64,000 bases of DNA, taken from the NCBI RefSeq assembly GCF_014205675.1, contig NZ_JACIIX010000015.1, forward strand, positions 1-64,000, in the 5' to 3' direction. Source of the DNA: Novispirillum itersonii (GTDB lineage Bacteria; Pseudomonadota; Alphaproteobacteria; Rhodospirillales; Rhodospirillaceae). How positions within the stretch are numbered: position 1 is the first letter of the stretch; every line of letters begins with the position of its first letter. Under the pieces are notes generated by a model. The model was not told the DNA's origin. It saw only the letters and a list, made by a program, of their open reading frames with translations, and made no database searches. Below, piece by piece: positions 24,289 to 33,288 of this stretch. The position numbers and the translations under genes were made by a program.

Positions 24289-27200
24289 CTATTCGGCTGC
24301 CAGCAGGGTCAGCCCTGCTCCCTCCGGCTGCTGGGGTCGCGGCGTCCGAAACACCGGCAACAGGGCAGACCAGCGCTGCCGCGCCTTTACCGCCGCAGCC
24401 TCCTTCACCGCCCCGAAGCCCCGGATCGTGTCGGCAACCGCCGCAATTTCCACAGCCTCCACCAGCCGGTGTGAATCGGTCAGCCCGGCGCAGATATTTA
24501 TGAGAATATCTTCATATTCTGCAATCAAGGCGCGTTCCATTTTCCGTTCCGCCGTCCAGCCGAAGGGATCAAAACGGCTGCCCCGCAGCCCCTTCAGCCG
24601 GGCCACCACCCCCAGCACCGGGAAGATCCAGCGCCCGAACTCGTGTTTGCGCGGCTCCCCGGTCGGGGTCCGGCCCAGCGGCAGCAGCGGCGGGGCCAGA
24701 TGCAGCGACACCTTATAATCGCCGTCGAACACCTGATCCAGCCGCGCCCGGAACGCCGGGTCAGCATAGCGGCGGGCCACCTCATACTCATCCTTATAAG
24801 CCATCAGACGGTACAGCCCCCGCGCCGCCGCCAGCGTCAGATCATGGCCGGAAGACACCCGTGCCTCCGCCTGCCGCACCTGCGCGATGATCCGCCGGAA
24901 CCGCTCGGCATAAGCGGTATCCTGGTAGCCCTCCAGATCCTTGATCCGGCTGGCAATCACGCTGTCCACATTCTCCGCCGGTTTGGTCCGCACCGCCCCG
25001 AACCCGGCGGCAACCTCAGCCACATAGGCGGCGTCTTCCGCCGCCACCCGGCCCCAAGCCAAAGCCCGTTTATTGGCGTCCCGTGCCACACCGTTGAGGT
25101 CAACCGCCTTTTCCAGCGCCTCCAGCGACACCGGCAGCAACCCCTTCTGCCACGCATAGCCCAGCAGGAACAGGTTGGAACCGATACTGTCGCCCAGCAG
25201 GGCGGTGGCAAGGCGGTTGGCATCCACCAGATCAAGGTTGCCACTGCCCACCGCCAGTTCCAGCGCCGCCGTCAGCCGCTGCGGCTGAAGGGTGGCATCC
25301 CGGTCCCGCATGAAGGATCCGGTCGGCACCTCGGCAGTGTTACAGATCACCCGGCTATGGCCCTGCCGCAGCACCCCAAGCGCTTCCGGCGTGGTTGCCA
25401 CCACCATATCACAGGCCAGAAGAACCTCGGCCTGCCCGACATCAATCCGCACCTGCCGCAGGGCCTGCGGCGACGCGCCGATGCGCACATGGCTCAGCAC
25501 CGCGCCCCCTTTCTGGGCAAAACCCATAAAGTCCAGCACGCTGGCGCCTTTGCCCTCCAGATGCGCCGCCATACACAGCAGCGCCCCGACTGTCACCACC
25601 CCGGTTCCGCCGATGCCGGTGACCAGAATCTCCCACGGTTCTGCCTGCACGGAAGGGATCACCGGCAACGGCAGCGCCGCCACCCGCTCCCGGAAGCCGG
25701 GCAGCTCTCCGGCACTCTGCGGTTTACGCACCGCCCCTCCGCGCACCGAGACAAAGCTGGGACAGAACCCTTCGACGCAGGAGAAATCCTTGTTACAGGA
25801 TGACTGATCAATCTGGCGCTTACGGCCAAACTCGGTTTCCACCGGCTGCACCGACAGGCAGTTGGATTTGGCGGTACAGTCGCCGCAGCCCTCACACACC
25901 GCTTCGTTGATAAACAGGCGGCGGGCCGGATCAGGGAATTTACCCCGCTTGCGCTTGCGGCGCTTTTCGGCCGCACAGGCCTGATCATAGATCAGCACCG
26001 TCACCCCCGGGGTGGCGGCCAGATCCCGCTGCACCGGATCCAGCTCCGACCGGTGATGGACCGTACAGCCCGGGGCAAAACCGCTGCGGTCGGTGTATTT
26101 TTCCGGTTCGTCACTGACAATGGCGATGCGGCGGACCCCTTCGGCCTGCACCTGCCGGGAGATTTCCTGCACCGTCAACGGTCCGTCATGCGGCTGGCCG
26201 CCGGTCATCGCCACCGCGTCGTTAAACAGGATCTTATAGGTGATGTTGGTTTTTCCGGCGATCGCCTGCCGGATCGCCATCAACCCGGAATGATAGTAGG
26301 TGCCATCGCCAAGATTCTGGAACACATGCTTCCGTTTGGAAAACAGCGACTGCGCCATCCAGTTGACACCTTCACCGCCCATCTGCACCAGCCCTTCGGT
26401 GGAGCGGTCCATCCAGTTGGCCATGAAGTGACAGCCGATTCCGGCGAAGGCCTTGCTGCCCTCCGGCACCTTGGTGGAGGAATTGTGCGGACAGCCGGAA
26501 CAGAAATACGGGGTCCGCTTGACATCAGCCGGAAGATCAAACCGCCGCAGCGCCGGGGTGATCTGCGGCAGGCGTTCCGCCAGATCCGGGGCCAGCCACG
26601 GGAAGGCCGCCGACAGACGGTCCACCAGTGCCGGGGCAATCCGCGACGGGCGCAGTTCCCCCAGCGATGCCAGCAGCGGGCGGCCATCCGGGGCCGTCTT
26701 GCCGGACACCTTCGGCGCACCGGGCTGGCCGTACAGCAGGGTCTTGATCTGGTCCTCAATGATGCCCTTCTTTTCCTCGACCACCAGAACCTCCTCCAGC
26801 CCGGCGGTAAACCGGCGCAGGGCCTGCGGCTCCAGCGGCCAGGTCAGGCCCAGCTTCAGGACCCGCACCCCCAGCGCCACCAGACCGTCCTCGTCCAGCC
26901 CCAGCCGGGCCAGAGCCTCCATCAGATCCAGCGATGCCTTGCCGGTGGTGATGATGCCGAAGCGGGCCTGCGGCGCATCGACCAGCAGCCGGTCAATGCC
27001 CGGATTAGCCCGGACGAAGGCATGGACAGCGTCCAGCTTGGCGGCCATCCGTTCCTCAATCGTCAGGCTGGGCAGATCCGGCCAGCGATAATGCAGACCC
27101 CCGACCGGTACGGTGTAATCGGTGGGGGCCGTCAGCGGCAGCCGGTGCGGATCCACCTCGACCGAAGCCGCGCTTTCCACCGTCTCTGAAATCGCCTTGA

Positions 27201-27849
27201 ACCCGACCCATGCCCCGGTAAAGCGCGACAGCGCCCAGCCATACAGCCCGAAATCCAGATACTCCTGAATGTTTGCCGGATTGAGGATCGGCATCGACCA
27301 CGCGATGAAGGCGTGATCCGACTGATGCGGCATCGAAGAACTGACCACCCCATGGTCATCCCCGGCCACCACCAGCACCCCGCCATGCGGCGAGGATCCG
27401 AAGGCATGACCATGCTTCAGGGCATCCCCGGCGCGGTCCACCCCCGGCCCCTTGCCGTACCAGATGGCAAACACACCATCGACCGTACCTTCGCCGCCAT
27501 GTTCCACCTGCTGGCTGCCCAACACCGCAGTCGCGGCAAGATCCTCGTTGATCGCCGGCTGGAAGGTGACGGCATTGTCCGCCAGAAGGTCCTTCACCTG
27601 CCACAGCGCCTGATCGTAGCCGCCCAGCGGACTGCCCCGGTAGCCGGAGATATATCCGGCGGTGTTCAGCCCGGCGGCACGGTCGCGGGCCGCCTGCATC
27701 AGCGGCAGCCGCACCAGTGCCTGCGTGCCGGTCAGATAGACCCGGCCACTGTCGCGGCGGTAGCGGTCCTCAAGGGTGTAAGACGGATCCGTCAGCACCG
27801 ACGGGGCAGCACGCAGGGCAGCGGCATCCGCAGGAACGGCATGGGTCAT
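24289..27849 (-). CDS. Indolepyruvate ferredoxin oxidoreductase, fused subunits
   Basis: 1186 residues. Oxidatively decarboxylates indolepyruvate, phenylpyruvate and hydroxyphenylpyruvate to aryl-acetyl-CoA with ferredoxin. The N-terminal part is the alpha-subunit core (YISGYRGSPLGGYDQALW; TPP binding NITYKILFNDAVAMTGGQ); a Cys cluster FCSGCPHN, an iron-sulfur motif AVCEGCGDCTAKSNC (about 650-670) and FCPSFV follow; the C-terminal part is the gamma-like domain (VTGIGGTGVVTVGALL). MTHAVPAD at 27849 has GGGAGG upstream. The divergent Lrp regulator at 28043 and a 23-bp inverted repeat suggest amino-acid-dependent control. Confidence 0.93.
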   Translation of the reverse strand: MTHAVPADAAALRAAPSVLTDPSYTLEDRYRRDSGRVYLTGTQALVRLPLMQAARDRAAGLNTAGYISGYRGSPLGGYDQALWQVKDLLADNAVTFQPAINEDLAATAVLGSQQVEHGGEGTVDGVFAIWYGKGPGVDRAGDALKHGHAFGSSPHGGVLVVAGDDHGVVSSSMPHQSDHAFIAWSMPILNPANIQEYLDFGLYGWALSRFTGAWVGFKAISETVESAASVEVDPHRLPLTAPTDYTVPVGGLHYRWPDLPSLTIEERMAAKLDAVHAFVRANPGIDRLLVDAPQARFGIITTGKASLDLMEALARLGLDEDGLVALGVRVLKLGLTWPLEPQALRRFTAGLEEVLVVEEKKGIIEDQIKTLLYGQPGAPKVSGKTAPDGRPLLASLGELRPSRIAPALVDRLSAAFPWLAPDLAERLPQITPALRRFDLPADVKRTPYFCSGCPHNSSTKVPEGSKAFAGIGCHFMANWMDRSTEGLVQMGGEGVNWMAQSLFSKRKHVFQNLGDGTYYHSGLMAIRQAIAGKTNITYKILFNDAVAMTGGQPHDGPLTVQEISRQVQAEGVRRIAIVSDEPEKYTDRSGFAPGCTVHHRSELDPVQRDLAATPGVTVLIYDQACAAEKRRKRKRGKFPDPARRLFINEAVCEGCGDCTAKSNCLSVQPVETEFGRKRQIDQSSCNKDFSCVEGFCPSFVSVRGGAVRKPQSAGELPGFRERVAALPLPVIPSVQAEPWEILVTGIGGTGVVTVGALLCMAAHLEGKGASVLDFMGFAQKGGAVLSHVRIGASPQALRQVRIDVGQAEVLLACDMVVATTPEALGVLRQGHSRVICNTAEVPTGSFMRDRDATLQPQRLTAALELAVGSGNLDLVDANRLATALLGDSIGSNLFLLGYAWQKGLLPVSLEALEKAVDLNGVARDANKRALAWGRVAAEDAAYVAEVAAGFGAVRTKPAENVDSVIASRIKDLEGYQDTAYAERFRRIIAQVRQAEARVSSGHDLTLAAARGLYRLMAYKDEYEVARRYADPAFRARLDQVFDGDYKVSLHLAPPLLPLGRTPTGEPRKHEFGRWIFPVLGVVARLKGLRGSRFDPFGWTAERKMERALIAEYEDILINICAGLTDSHRLVEAVEIAAVADTIRGFGAVKEAAAVKARQRWSALLPVFRTPRPQQPEGAGLTLLAAE

Positions 27850-27927
27850 GGTAAAAATCCTCCCGGAATCCGGCCCGGCATTCTCCGGCGGTGGAGCACC
27901 ACAGCGCCGGGGTCGGGCATTTTTCAA

Positions 27928-27950
27928 TTCAGACCAATTCTAGATCTGAA
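27928..27950. promoter_or_regulatory. Inverted repeat between the oxidoreductase and lrp genes
   Basis: TTCAGA (27928-27933) and TCTGAA (27945-27950) with an 11-base AT-rich spacer lie about 80 bases upstream of the oxidoreductase start and 93 before the lrp start. It fits an Lrp-type site controlling both genes. Confidence 0.45.
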
Positions 27951-28042
27951 CCGCGGGAATTTTTTCCCTCTTTTACCCTTTAACATGGCATATTGGGGTT
28001 ACACCTTCCTCAGAAGCATCTTTTTCAGAAAGAAATACCCTG

Positions 28043-28516
28043 ATGCCTGCTTCATTGGATCCGACTGAAATCCGCATCCTTTCCGAACTGCAAAAAGACG
28101 GACGGCTGACCAACAACGATCTGGCGGAACGGATCGGCCTGTCGGCCTCCCCCTGCTGGCGGCGGGTGAAGGCGCTGGAGGAAAACGGAGTGGTCCGCGG
28201 CTATGTCGCCCTGCTGGATCCGCACAAGGTCGGCATCGGCGAAAGCGTCTTCTGCAATGTCACGCTGGAACGGCAGACCGAAGGCGCGGTGGAACGCTTT
28301 GAGCAGGAGGTCCGCCGCCGCCCGGAAATTCTGGAATGCTACGCCATGACCGGCGATTACGATTATCTGCTGCGGGTGGTGGTGGACGAGGTGCGCACAT
28401 ACGACCGCTTCCTACAGGACTTTGTGTTCCGCCTGCCCGGAATCGCACATGTGAAATCAAATTTCGCGCTGCGCGAAATCAAATACGAAACCGCCCTGCC
28501 GCTGCCGAAACCCTGA
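28043..28516 (+). CDS. Lrp/AsnC family regulator, probably of the indolepyruvate oxidoreductase
   Basis: 157 residues. HTH (about 5-55): DPTEIRILSELQKDGRLTNNDLAERIGLSASPCWRRVKALEENGVV; RAM domain (about 70-145) with RRRPEILECYAMTGDYDYLLRV. It is divergent from the indolepyruvate oxidoreductase, with 193 bases between the start codons, the usual arrangement of an Lrp activator and its target. It is the second Lrp protein in the window beside an aromatic-keto-acid enzyme. Confidence 0.93.
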   Translation: MPASLDPTEIRILSELQKDGRLTNNDLAERIGLSASPCWRRVKALEENGVVRGYVALLDPHKVGIGESVFCNVTLERQTEGAVERFEQEVRRRPEILECYAMTGDYDYLLRVVVDEVRTYDRFLQDFVFRLPGIAHVKSNFALREIKYETALPLPKP

Positions 28517-28633
28517 CCCGGCAGCACCGGCACAGGACATAGGCCCAAAGAACCAGAGTCGCACGCCCGGAGCGCGAAAAGCCCCCTTCAAAAGGCAAAG
28601 ACTGAAGAGATTTCAAAGGGTTTTCCGCATCTG

Positions 28634-28675
28634 CTCAATTGGAGGAACATGCCTCCACAAGCTGTTGAGTTTTTT
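28634..28675 (+). terminator. Hairpin with T-tract after lrp
   Basis: CTCAA/TTGAG outer stem (28634-28638 with 28665-28669) and GGAGG/CCTCC inner stem (28641-28645 with 28652-28656), then TTTTTT. Probable terminator of the lrp transcript, 118 bases past its stop. Its right arm overlaps a promoter-like -35 box. Confidence 0.5.
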
Positions 28676-28692
28676 GGCGTTTAGGCTAACAT
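28665..28692 (+). promoter_or_regulatory. Putative promoter of the Ala/Lys-rich exported protein
   Basis: TTGAGT at 28665-28670 and TAACAT at 28687-28692, spaced by 16 bases. The start would lie about 110 bases before the ATG at 28806. Confidence 0.45.
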
Positions 28693-28805
28693 CTGCAAAC
28701 TTAAAGGGAGGCATGCGCCCACGGCGTCCCAACAGGGGTATGATTCGCCCGGGGTTTGTGTGCATCCTTATCGGGATCTTGGTCATCCAGTCAGGACAAA
28801 AAAGA

Positions 28806-29414
28806 ATGAACGTTGCCCTGCGCGCTCTTGCCGTTGGCTCTGTTGTGGTCTTTGCCGCCGCTGCGGCGCAGGCCGCTGATCTGAGCACCCCTGCCGTGCA
28901 GGTGGCTCAGGCCCAGCCCGCCGCCACCGCCGCCGATCAGCAGCCCGCCCCGGCCAAGAAGCAGGAAAAGGCCGCCGAAACCAAGGCTGCGGATCCGAAG
29001 GCCGCAGACGCCAAGGCTGCCCCGGCGAAGACCGACGCCAAGGCCGCCCCGGCGAAGACCGAAACCAAGACCGACGCCAAGGCTGAACCGAAGGCTGACG
29101 CCAAGCCCGCCGATGCCAAGACCGCTGCCCCGGCTGCGGCCGGTGCCGCCACTCCGGCTGCCAAGCCGGAAGAAAAGCCGCTGCCGGCCAACATCGCCGG
29201 GGAATGCGCCTACACCGGCAAGCGCATCGTCAGCCTGCTGGCCCGCGACGATGTCGATCAGGCCCGTAAGTTCATGGACTTCTACCGCCTGTTCAGCTGC
29301 GACGAAAAGCACATCGGCCCGACCTTCCGCTGCCTGGTCAATGACAGCACCGTCAATGCCTCGGCCGAAGATATTAACGCCCGTATCGACCGCTGCTGGA
29401 CCAAGCAGGACTGA
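28806..29414 (+). CDS. Exported Ala/Lys-rich protein with a four-cysteine C-terminal domain
   Basis: 202 residues. Signal peptide (MNVALRALAVGSVVVFAAAAAQA). Residues about 35-130 are a low-complexity linker of Ala, Lys, Asp and Pro with repeats like KADAKAAPAKTDAKAAPAKT. The C-terminal 70 residues form a compact domain with four cysteines (ECAY, SCDE, FRCLV, DRCWT), possibly two disulfides. An in-frame ATG at 28713 with AAGGGAGGC directly before it is an alternative start adding 31 residues. I do not recognise the family; the linker could span the periplasm or bind peptidoglycan, but this is a guess. Confidence 0.75.
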   Translation: MNVALRALAVGSVVVFAAAAAQAADLSTPAVQVAQAQPAATAADQQPAPAKKQEKAAETKAADPKAADAKAAPAKTDAKAAPAKTETKTDAKAEPKADAKPADAKTAAPAAAGAATPAAKPEEKPLPANIAGECAYTGKRIVSLLARDDVDQARKFMDFYRLFSCDEKHIGPTFRCLVNDSTVNASAEDINARIDRCWTKQD

Positions 29415-29431
29415 TTTAAGGCACCGAAAGC

Positions 29432-29470
29432 GGGTCAGGCCATCCCCGGTCTGACCCCTTGATTTTTTTC
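29432..29470 (+). terminator. Terminator after the Ala/Lys-rich protein
   Basis: GGGTCAG/CTGACCC stem (29432-29438 with 29451-29457) followed by CTTGATTTTTTTCC. Classic intrinsic terminator, 18 bases past the stop. Confidence 0.85.
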
Positions 29471-29495
29471 CGTCTCCCGACGCGACGCTTCACAG

Positions 29496-29535
29496 CCGGA
29501 CCCCGCAGTCGGATTATCGCCGCTGCGGGGTCCGG
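29496..29535 (+). terminator. Second hairpin upstream of the glucan synthase gene
   Basis: Perfect 13-bp stem CCGGACCCCGCAG/CTGCGGGGTCCGG with a 14-base loop, then TTCTTC. It is 26 bases past the first terminator and 53 before the next ATG, so it could be a tandem terminator or a structured 5' leader of the glucan synthase gene. Confidence 0.5.
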
Positions 29536-29588
29536 TTCTTCAACACGCCCTGCGGGATGCCCCTGCGGGACTTCTGGAATCAGAGGCC

Positions 29589-32237
29589 ATGGTGCGCATC
29601 CTTCTCGCCGCCGTCCTTGCTGCTGCCCTCCACTTTGGCATCTGGCTGAACGCCAACGTCCGCGTTCTCCCCCCGGACGTGACGGAAAAGGGCATGGAAA
29701 TGCCCATCAACTCCCTCTCCTTCAGCCCCTTCAAACCCGGTGAAGACCCGGTTGAAGGGTTTGTCGTGCCGGTCGAGCGCATCGATCAGGATCTGACGCT
29801 GCTGTCGAAGTACACCCGCAACATCCGCCTGTATTCCAGCCGCCTCGGTCTGGAAAAGGTGCCAGAGCTGGCCCGGGCCCACGGCATGTATGTGACCACC
29901 GCCGCCTGGCTGTCGGGCGAGGTGCCGGAAGACCGCGCCGAGATCGAACGCGCCCTGAAGCTGACCAACAACAACTGGAATGTCCGGTCGCTGTACATCG
30001 GCAACGAATCCCTGCTGCGCGCCGAAGTCACCATCGAACAGCTGATCACCTACCTGCGGGAAGTGCGGGGCCGGGTGCGGTCTGACGTACAGGTCTCCAC
30101 CGGGGAAACCTGGGACGTGTGGCTGAAGTATCCGCAGCTGGTGTCGGAAACCGACTTCATCGCCGCCCACCTTCTGCCGTACTGGGAAGGGGTGCCGTGG
30201 GAAGAGGCGGTGAAAGTCGCCTATGAACGCCTCGACATGCTGCGCAAGACCTATCCGGGCAAGCGCATCGTCGTCGCCGAATTCGGCTGGCCGAGTCAGG
30301 GTTATAACTTCAAGGCCGCCACCACCGGCAAGCACGTGCAGGCGGAAATCATCCGTGGTTTCATCCGCGAAGCCAAGCGCCGGGGCATTGAATACAACAT
30401 CATCGAAGCCTTCGATCAGCCGTGGAAGGTCAATGAAGGGTCGGTCGGGGCGTATTGGGGGGTGTTTGACTCCGAACGCCGCCTGAAGTTCCCGCTGGAA
30501 GGCGAATTCAAGGTTGAGTACACCTCGATCGCCTTCGGGGCACTGGCCATCGGTGCCCTGCTGACCGTGATCGGGCTGCGCCGCCGCCGCCCGACACTGG
30601 CCCACGCCATCATCTATGCCCTTGCCGCCAACGGTTTCGCTGCCGGTATCGCGATGGCGATTGCTTATCCGTTCGGCAACTACATCAATTTCGGTACCGG
30701 CGTCATGTGGGCCACCGGCGTGATCATGGTGATCCCGCTGACCATCATGACACTGGCCAAGGTTAACGAAATCAGCGAAGTGCTGCTGGGGCACGCCCCC
30801 AAGCGCCTGATCGTCGCCGAGCCTGACGGCCCGAAGACCGACTATAAGCCGATGGTGTCCATCCACGTCCCGGGCTACAAAGAACAGCCCGAGATGATGA
30901 AGTACACGCTGGATACCTGCGCGGCGCTGGAATACCCGGACTTTGAAGTTCTGGTGATCATGAACAACACCACCGACGAATATTACTGGCGTCCGGTGGC
31001 TGATCACTGCGCGGTGCTGAACGAACGTCTCGGCAAGGAAGTCTTCAAGTTCATCTATCTGCCGAAGGTGAAGGGCTTCAAAGCCGGGGCGATGACCATG
31101 GCCTATGGCTTCACCGATCCGCGTGCCGAAGTTCTGGCGGTGATCGACGCCGACTATGCCGTGGACCGGCATTGGCTGCGTGACATGGTGCCTGCCTTTG
31201 CCGACCCGAAGATTGCCCTTGTGCAGGCGCCGCAGGATCACCGCGACGGCGAGGAAAGCCTGTTCAAGACCATGATGAACTGGGAATACGCCGGGTTCTT
31301 CGACATTGGCATGGTCCAGCGCAACGAAGACAACGCCATCGTCGCCCACGGCACCATGCTGATGCTGCGCCGGTCGTCGTTCGAGGAAGTCGGCGGCTGG
31401 TCGTCTGACACCATCGTCGAGGACACCGAGCTGGGCCTGCGCCTGTTCGAGGCCGGATACGACGCCACCTACACCAACCGCCGCTATGGCTGGGGCCTCC
31501 TGCCCGATACCTTCAAGGCGTTCAAGACCCAGCGTCACCGCTGGGCCTATGGTGCCATCCAGATCATCAAGCATCACTGGCGGCACATGCTGCCGAAGTC
31601 CAAGACCCTGACCTCCGCCCAGAAAGCCCAGTTCGTTTCCGGCTGGATCTTCTGGCTGTCGGATGCGCTGGGCGTTGCGGTGGCGATGCTTAATCTGGTG
31701 TGGGTGCCGATGATCGTCTTCGTCGGTATGGTGCTGCCGATGATGTCGCTGACCATTCCGATCCTGACCAGCTTTGTCATCAACGTGCTGCATTGCGTGC
31801 TGCTGTACCGCACCCGGGTGAAGGCTGCGCTGCCGGAAATCCTCGGGGCCGCCATCGCCGCCATGAGCTTGCAGCTGACCGTGGGCAATGCCGTCTACAC
31901 CGGTCTGGTGAAGGACAATCTGGCCTTTGCCCGCACTGAAAAGGGCGGCAACACCGCTAAACCCAATCAGGCGGTCAAGAAGAAGATGACCGACAGCCCG
32001 GTGTTCTGGGAAACCGTGCTGGGGGTGGCCCTGCTGGCCTCTGCCACCCTGCTGTGGGTGATGAACCCGTTGAATATCACTGAACAGGATATTTTCGCCG
32101 CCACGGTGGCAGTGCAGGCAATCCCGTTCCTGTCCGCCCGCGTGATGCGCTGGGTGGAAAAGAACAAGGACCGATTCAAGGGGATTCCGGTCCGCGCCGG
32201 TAGCCCGGGCAGCAGCACCACCCACCGCCCGGTCTGA
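29589..32237 (+). CDS. GH17-GT2 fusion, probable beta-glucan synthase
   Basis: 882 residues. After an N-terminal membrane segment, residues about 45-305 are a GH17 (beta-1,3-glucanase/transferase) domain with E140 in YIGNE and E231 in VVAEFGWPSQG, the expected catalytic pair. Membrane helices (about 312-395) follow, then a processive GT2 domain with IDADYAVD (D520, D522), VEDTE (611-613) and QRHRW (648-652), then further helices. This fusion recalls rhizobial NdvB/NdvC-type proteins of cyclic beta-1,3/1,6-glucan synthesis. Product probably a beta-glucan exported to the periplasm or surface; linkage is inferred. Single-gene transcript between terminators. Confidence 0.9.
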   Translation: MVRILLAAVLAAALHFGIWLNANVRVLPPDVTEKGMEMPINSLSFSPFKPGEDPVEGFVVPVERIDQDLTLLSKYTRNIRLYSSRLGLEKVPELARAHGMYVTTAAWLSGEVPEDRAEIERALKLTNNNWNVRSLYIGNESLLRAEVTIEQLITYLREVRGRVRSDVQVSTGETWDVWLKYPQLVSETDFIAAHLLPYWEGVPWEEAVKVAYERLDMLRKTYPGKRIVVAEFGWPSQGYNFKAATTGKHVQAEIIRGFIREAKRRGIEYNIIEAFDQPWKVNEGSVGAYWGVFDSERRLKFPLEGEFKVEYTSIAFGALAIGALLTVIGLRRRRPTLAHAIIYALAANGFAAGIAMAIAYPFGNYINFGTGVMWATGVIMVIPLTIMTLAKVNEISEVLLGHAPKRLIVAEPDGPKTDYKPMVSIHVPGYKEQPEMMKYTLDTCAALEYPDFEVLVIMNNTTDEYYWRPVADHCAVLNERLGKEVFKFIYLPKVKGFKAGAMTMAYGFTDPRAEVLAVIDADYAVDRHWLRDMVPAFADPKIALVQAPQDHRDGEESLFKTMMNWEYAGFFDIGMVQRNEDNAIVAHGTMLMLRRSSFEEVGGWSSDTIVEDTELGLRLFEAGYDATYTNRRYGWGLLPDTFKAFKTQRHRWAYGAIQIIKHHWRHMLPKSKTLTSAQKAQFVSGWIFWLSDALGVAVAMLNLVWVPMIVFVGMVLPMMSLTIPILTSFVINVLHCVLLYRTRVKAALPEILGAAIAAMSLQLTVGNAVYTGLVKDNLAFARTEKGGNTAKPNQAVKKKMTDSPVFWETVLGVALLASATLLWVMNPLNITEQDIFAATVAVQAIPFLSARVMRWVEKNKDRFKGIPVRAGSPGSSTTHRPV

Positions 32238-32289
32238 GTTCCTGCGTTTCTCAGGGGCCGGTTGCACAAACCGCCCGTGCCAGACAGAC

Positions 32290-32338
32290 AGAGCGTTTTC
32301 AGCAGAAATGGCCCTCATTTCACCGCTGAAAACGCTCT
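32290..32338 (+). terminator. Large hairpin after the glucan synthase
   Basis: Perfect 14-bp outer stem AGAGCGTTTTCAGC/GCTGAAAACGCTCT enclosing a second stem GAAATG/CATTTC. It lies 52 bases past the stop. No T-tract follows (TCGTCC), so it may be a terminator or an RNA-stabilising hairpin. Confidence 0.55.
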
Positions 32339-32521
32339 TCGTCCATTCGGCCCCTGCAAGGATGGCAATATGCTGTGACGCATTTCTGCCACAGCCTTCA
32401 ACCGGAAGAATGCACCTGCGGCATCCCCTCCTGCATCTTTGGGGAAATCCGTGTAAAGTGTGGCCCGGACCCTTTCCGCATTGCGAAATGGCAACCGGTT
32501 TCTCTCGGGAGGATTTCAGGG

Positions 32522-32938
32522 ATGCTCCGATATCTGATGGGGACAGACACTGCCTTCTCCATCGCCCTGCCTGCTGTGTTGGGGCTTTCGGTCCTGTGTC
32601 TGTCCACCCCGCAGTCCCCCGCCTTTGCCGCAGGCATCAACTGCGAGCGTACCACCAATCCGGCGGAACTGTTGACCTGTGCCCAGAAGGATCTGACCGC
32701 CAACCAGAAAAAGCTGGATGCCCTGCTGAAGCGGGGCGAAAAGCAGGTCCCGGCCTCTGCCCTGCCACTGTTCCGCGCGGCACAGACAACGTGGATTGCC
32801 TACCGCGACGCCGAATGTGCGTGGAATGCGCTGGATCTTGATAACGGCAGCACCAACGAACTGGCCCGCCTGACCTGCCAGTCCGACCTGACCGCCAGCC
32901 GGATTGACGAGCTGGAAGCCAGCATCGGCGGACGCTGA
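32522..32938 (+). CDS. LprI-like (DUF1311) exported protein
   Basis: 138 residues. Signal peptide of about 38 residues ending AFA. The mature part INCERTTNPAELLTCAQKDLTANQKKLDALL...FRAAQTTWIAYRDAECAWN...LARLTCQSDLTASRIDEL is the lysozyme-inhibitor LprI-type domain with four cysteines. Start at 32522 supported by GGGAGG upstream. Members protect the cell wall from lysozyme in some bacteria or are of unknown function. It is convergent with the DUF1737 gene. Confidence 0.85.
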   Translation: MLRYLMGTDTAFSIALPAVLGLSVLCLSTPQSPAFAAGINCERTTNPAELLTCAQKDLTANQKKLDALLKRGEKQVPASALPLFRAAQTTWIAYRDAECAWNALDLDNGSTNELARLTCQSDLTASRIDELEASIGGR

Positions 32939-33008
32939 AGCCACAGCCTGCCGCACGAAAAAAGGAGCGTCATTGCGCCCCTTTCTCCGTCGTTCCGCAA
33001 TTTTCTGC

Positions 33009-33215
33009 TTAAAAATCAGACAGCTTCAGGTCCGGGGTATACTCAACGCCCTCAACCTCTTTGATGATCGCCTGACCGCAGATCACCCGCTTCTGTTCCG
33101 CATCAAAGGTCAGGGTCGGGGTCCCATGCAACTGCCAGCCCTTGTTCAGCGCAGCGGTAACGCGGTGGCAAAAGGCAGACTCATCCGGGCCGGTCAGGTA
33201 ACGGTACAGCTTCAT
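33009..33215 (-). CDS. DUF1737 family protein
   Basis: 68 residues. MKLYRYLTGPDESAFCHRVTAALNKGWQLHGTPTLTFDA...VICGQAIIKEVEG matches the DUF1737 pattern (K-x-Y-R-x-L-T-G-P-D-D-xx-FCxRV...GWxLxG). Function unknown, probably cytoplasmic. It starts 73 bases after the MFS gene on the same strand, so a shared transcript is possible. Confidence 0.85.
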   Translation of the reverse strand: MKLYRYLTGPDESAFCHRVTAALNKGWQLHGTPTLTFDAEQKRVICGQAIIKEVEGVEYTPDLKLSDF

Positions 33216-33288
33216 TCGTTCTCTCCGTCTTCGCCGCCGGAATCCGGCGGGCCGTTCTGGGGGATGTCACTGTAAAACAGGATCGTTA

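Noticed and set aside
29580-32318. Very long open frame antisense to the GH17-GT2 gene
   Set aside because: It is His/Gln/Arg-rich, has no SD, and covers exactly the real gene. High GC content leaves antisense frames open by chance.
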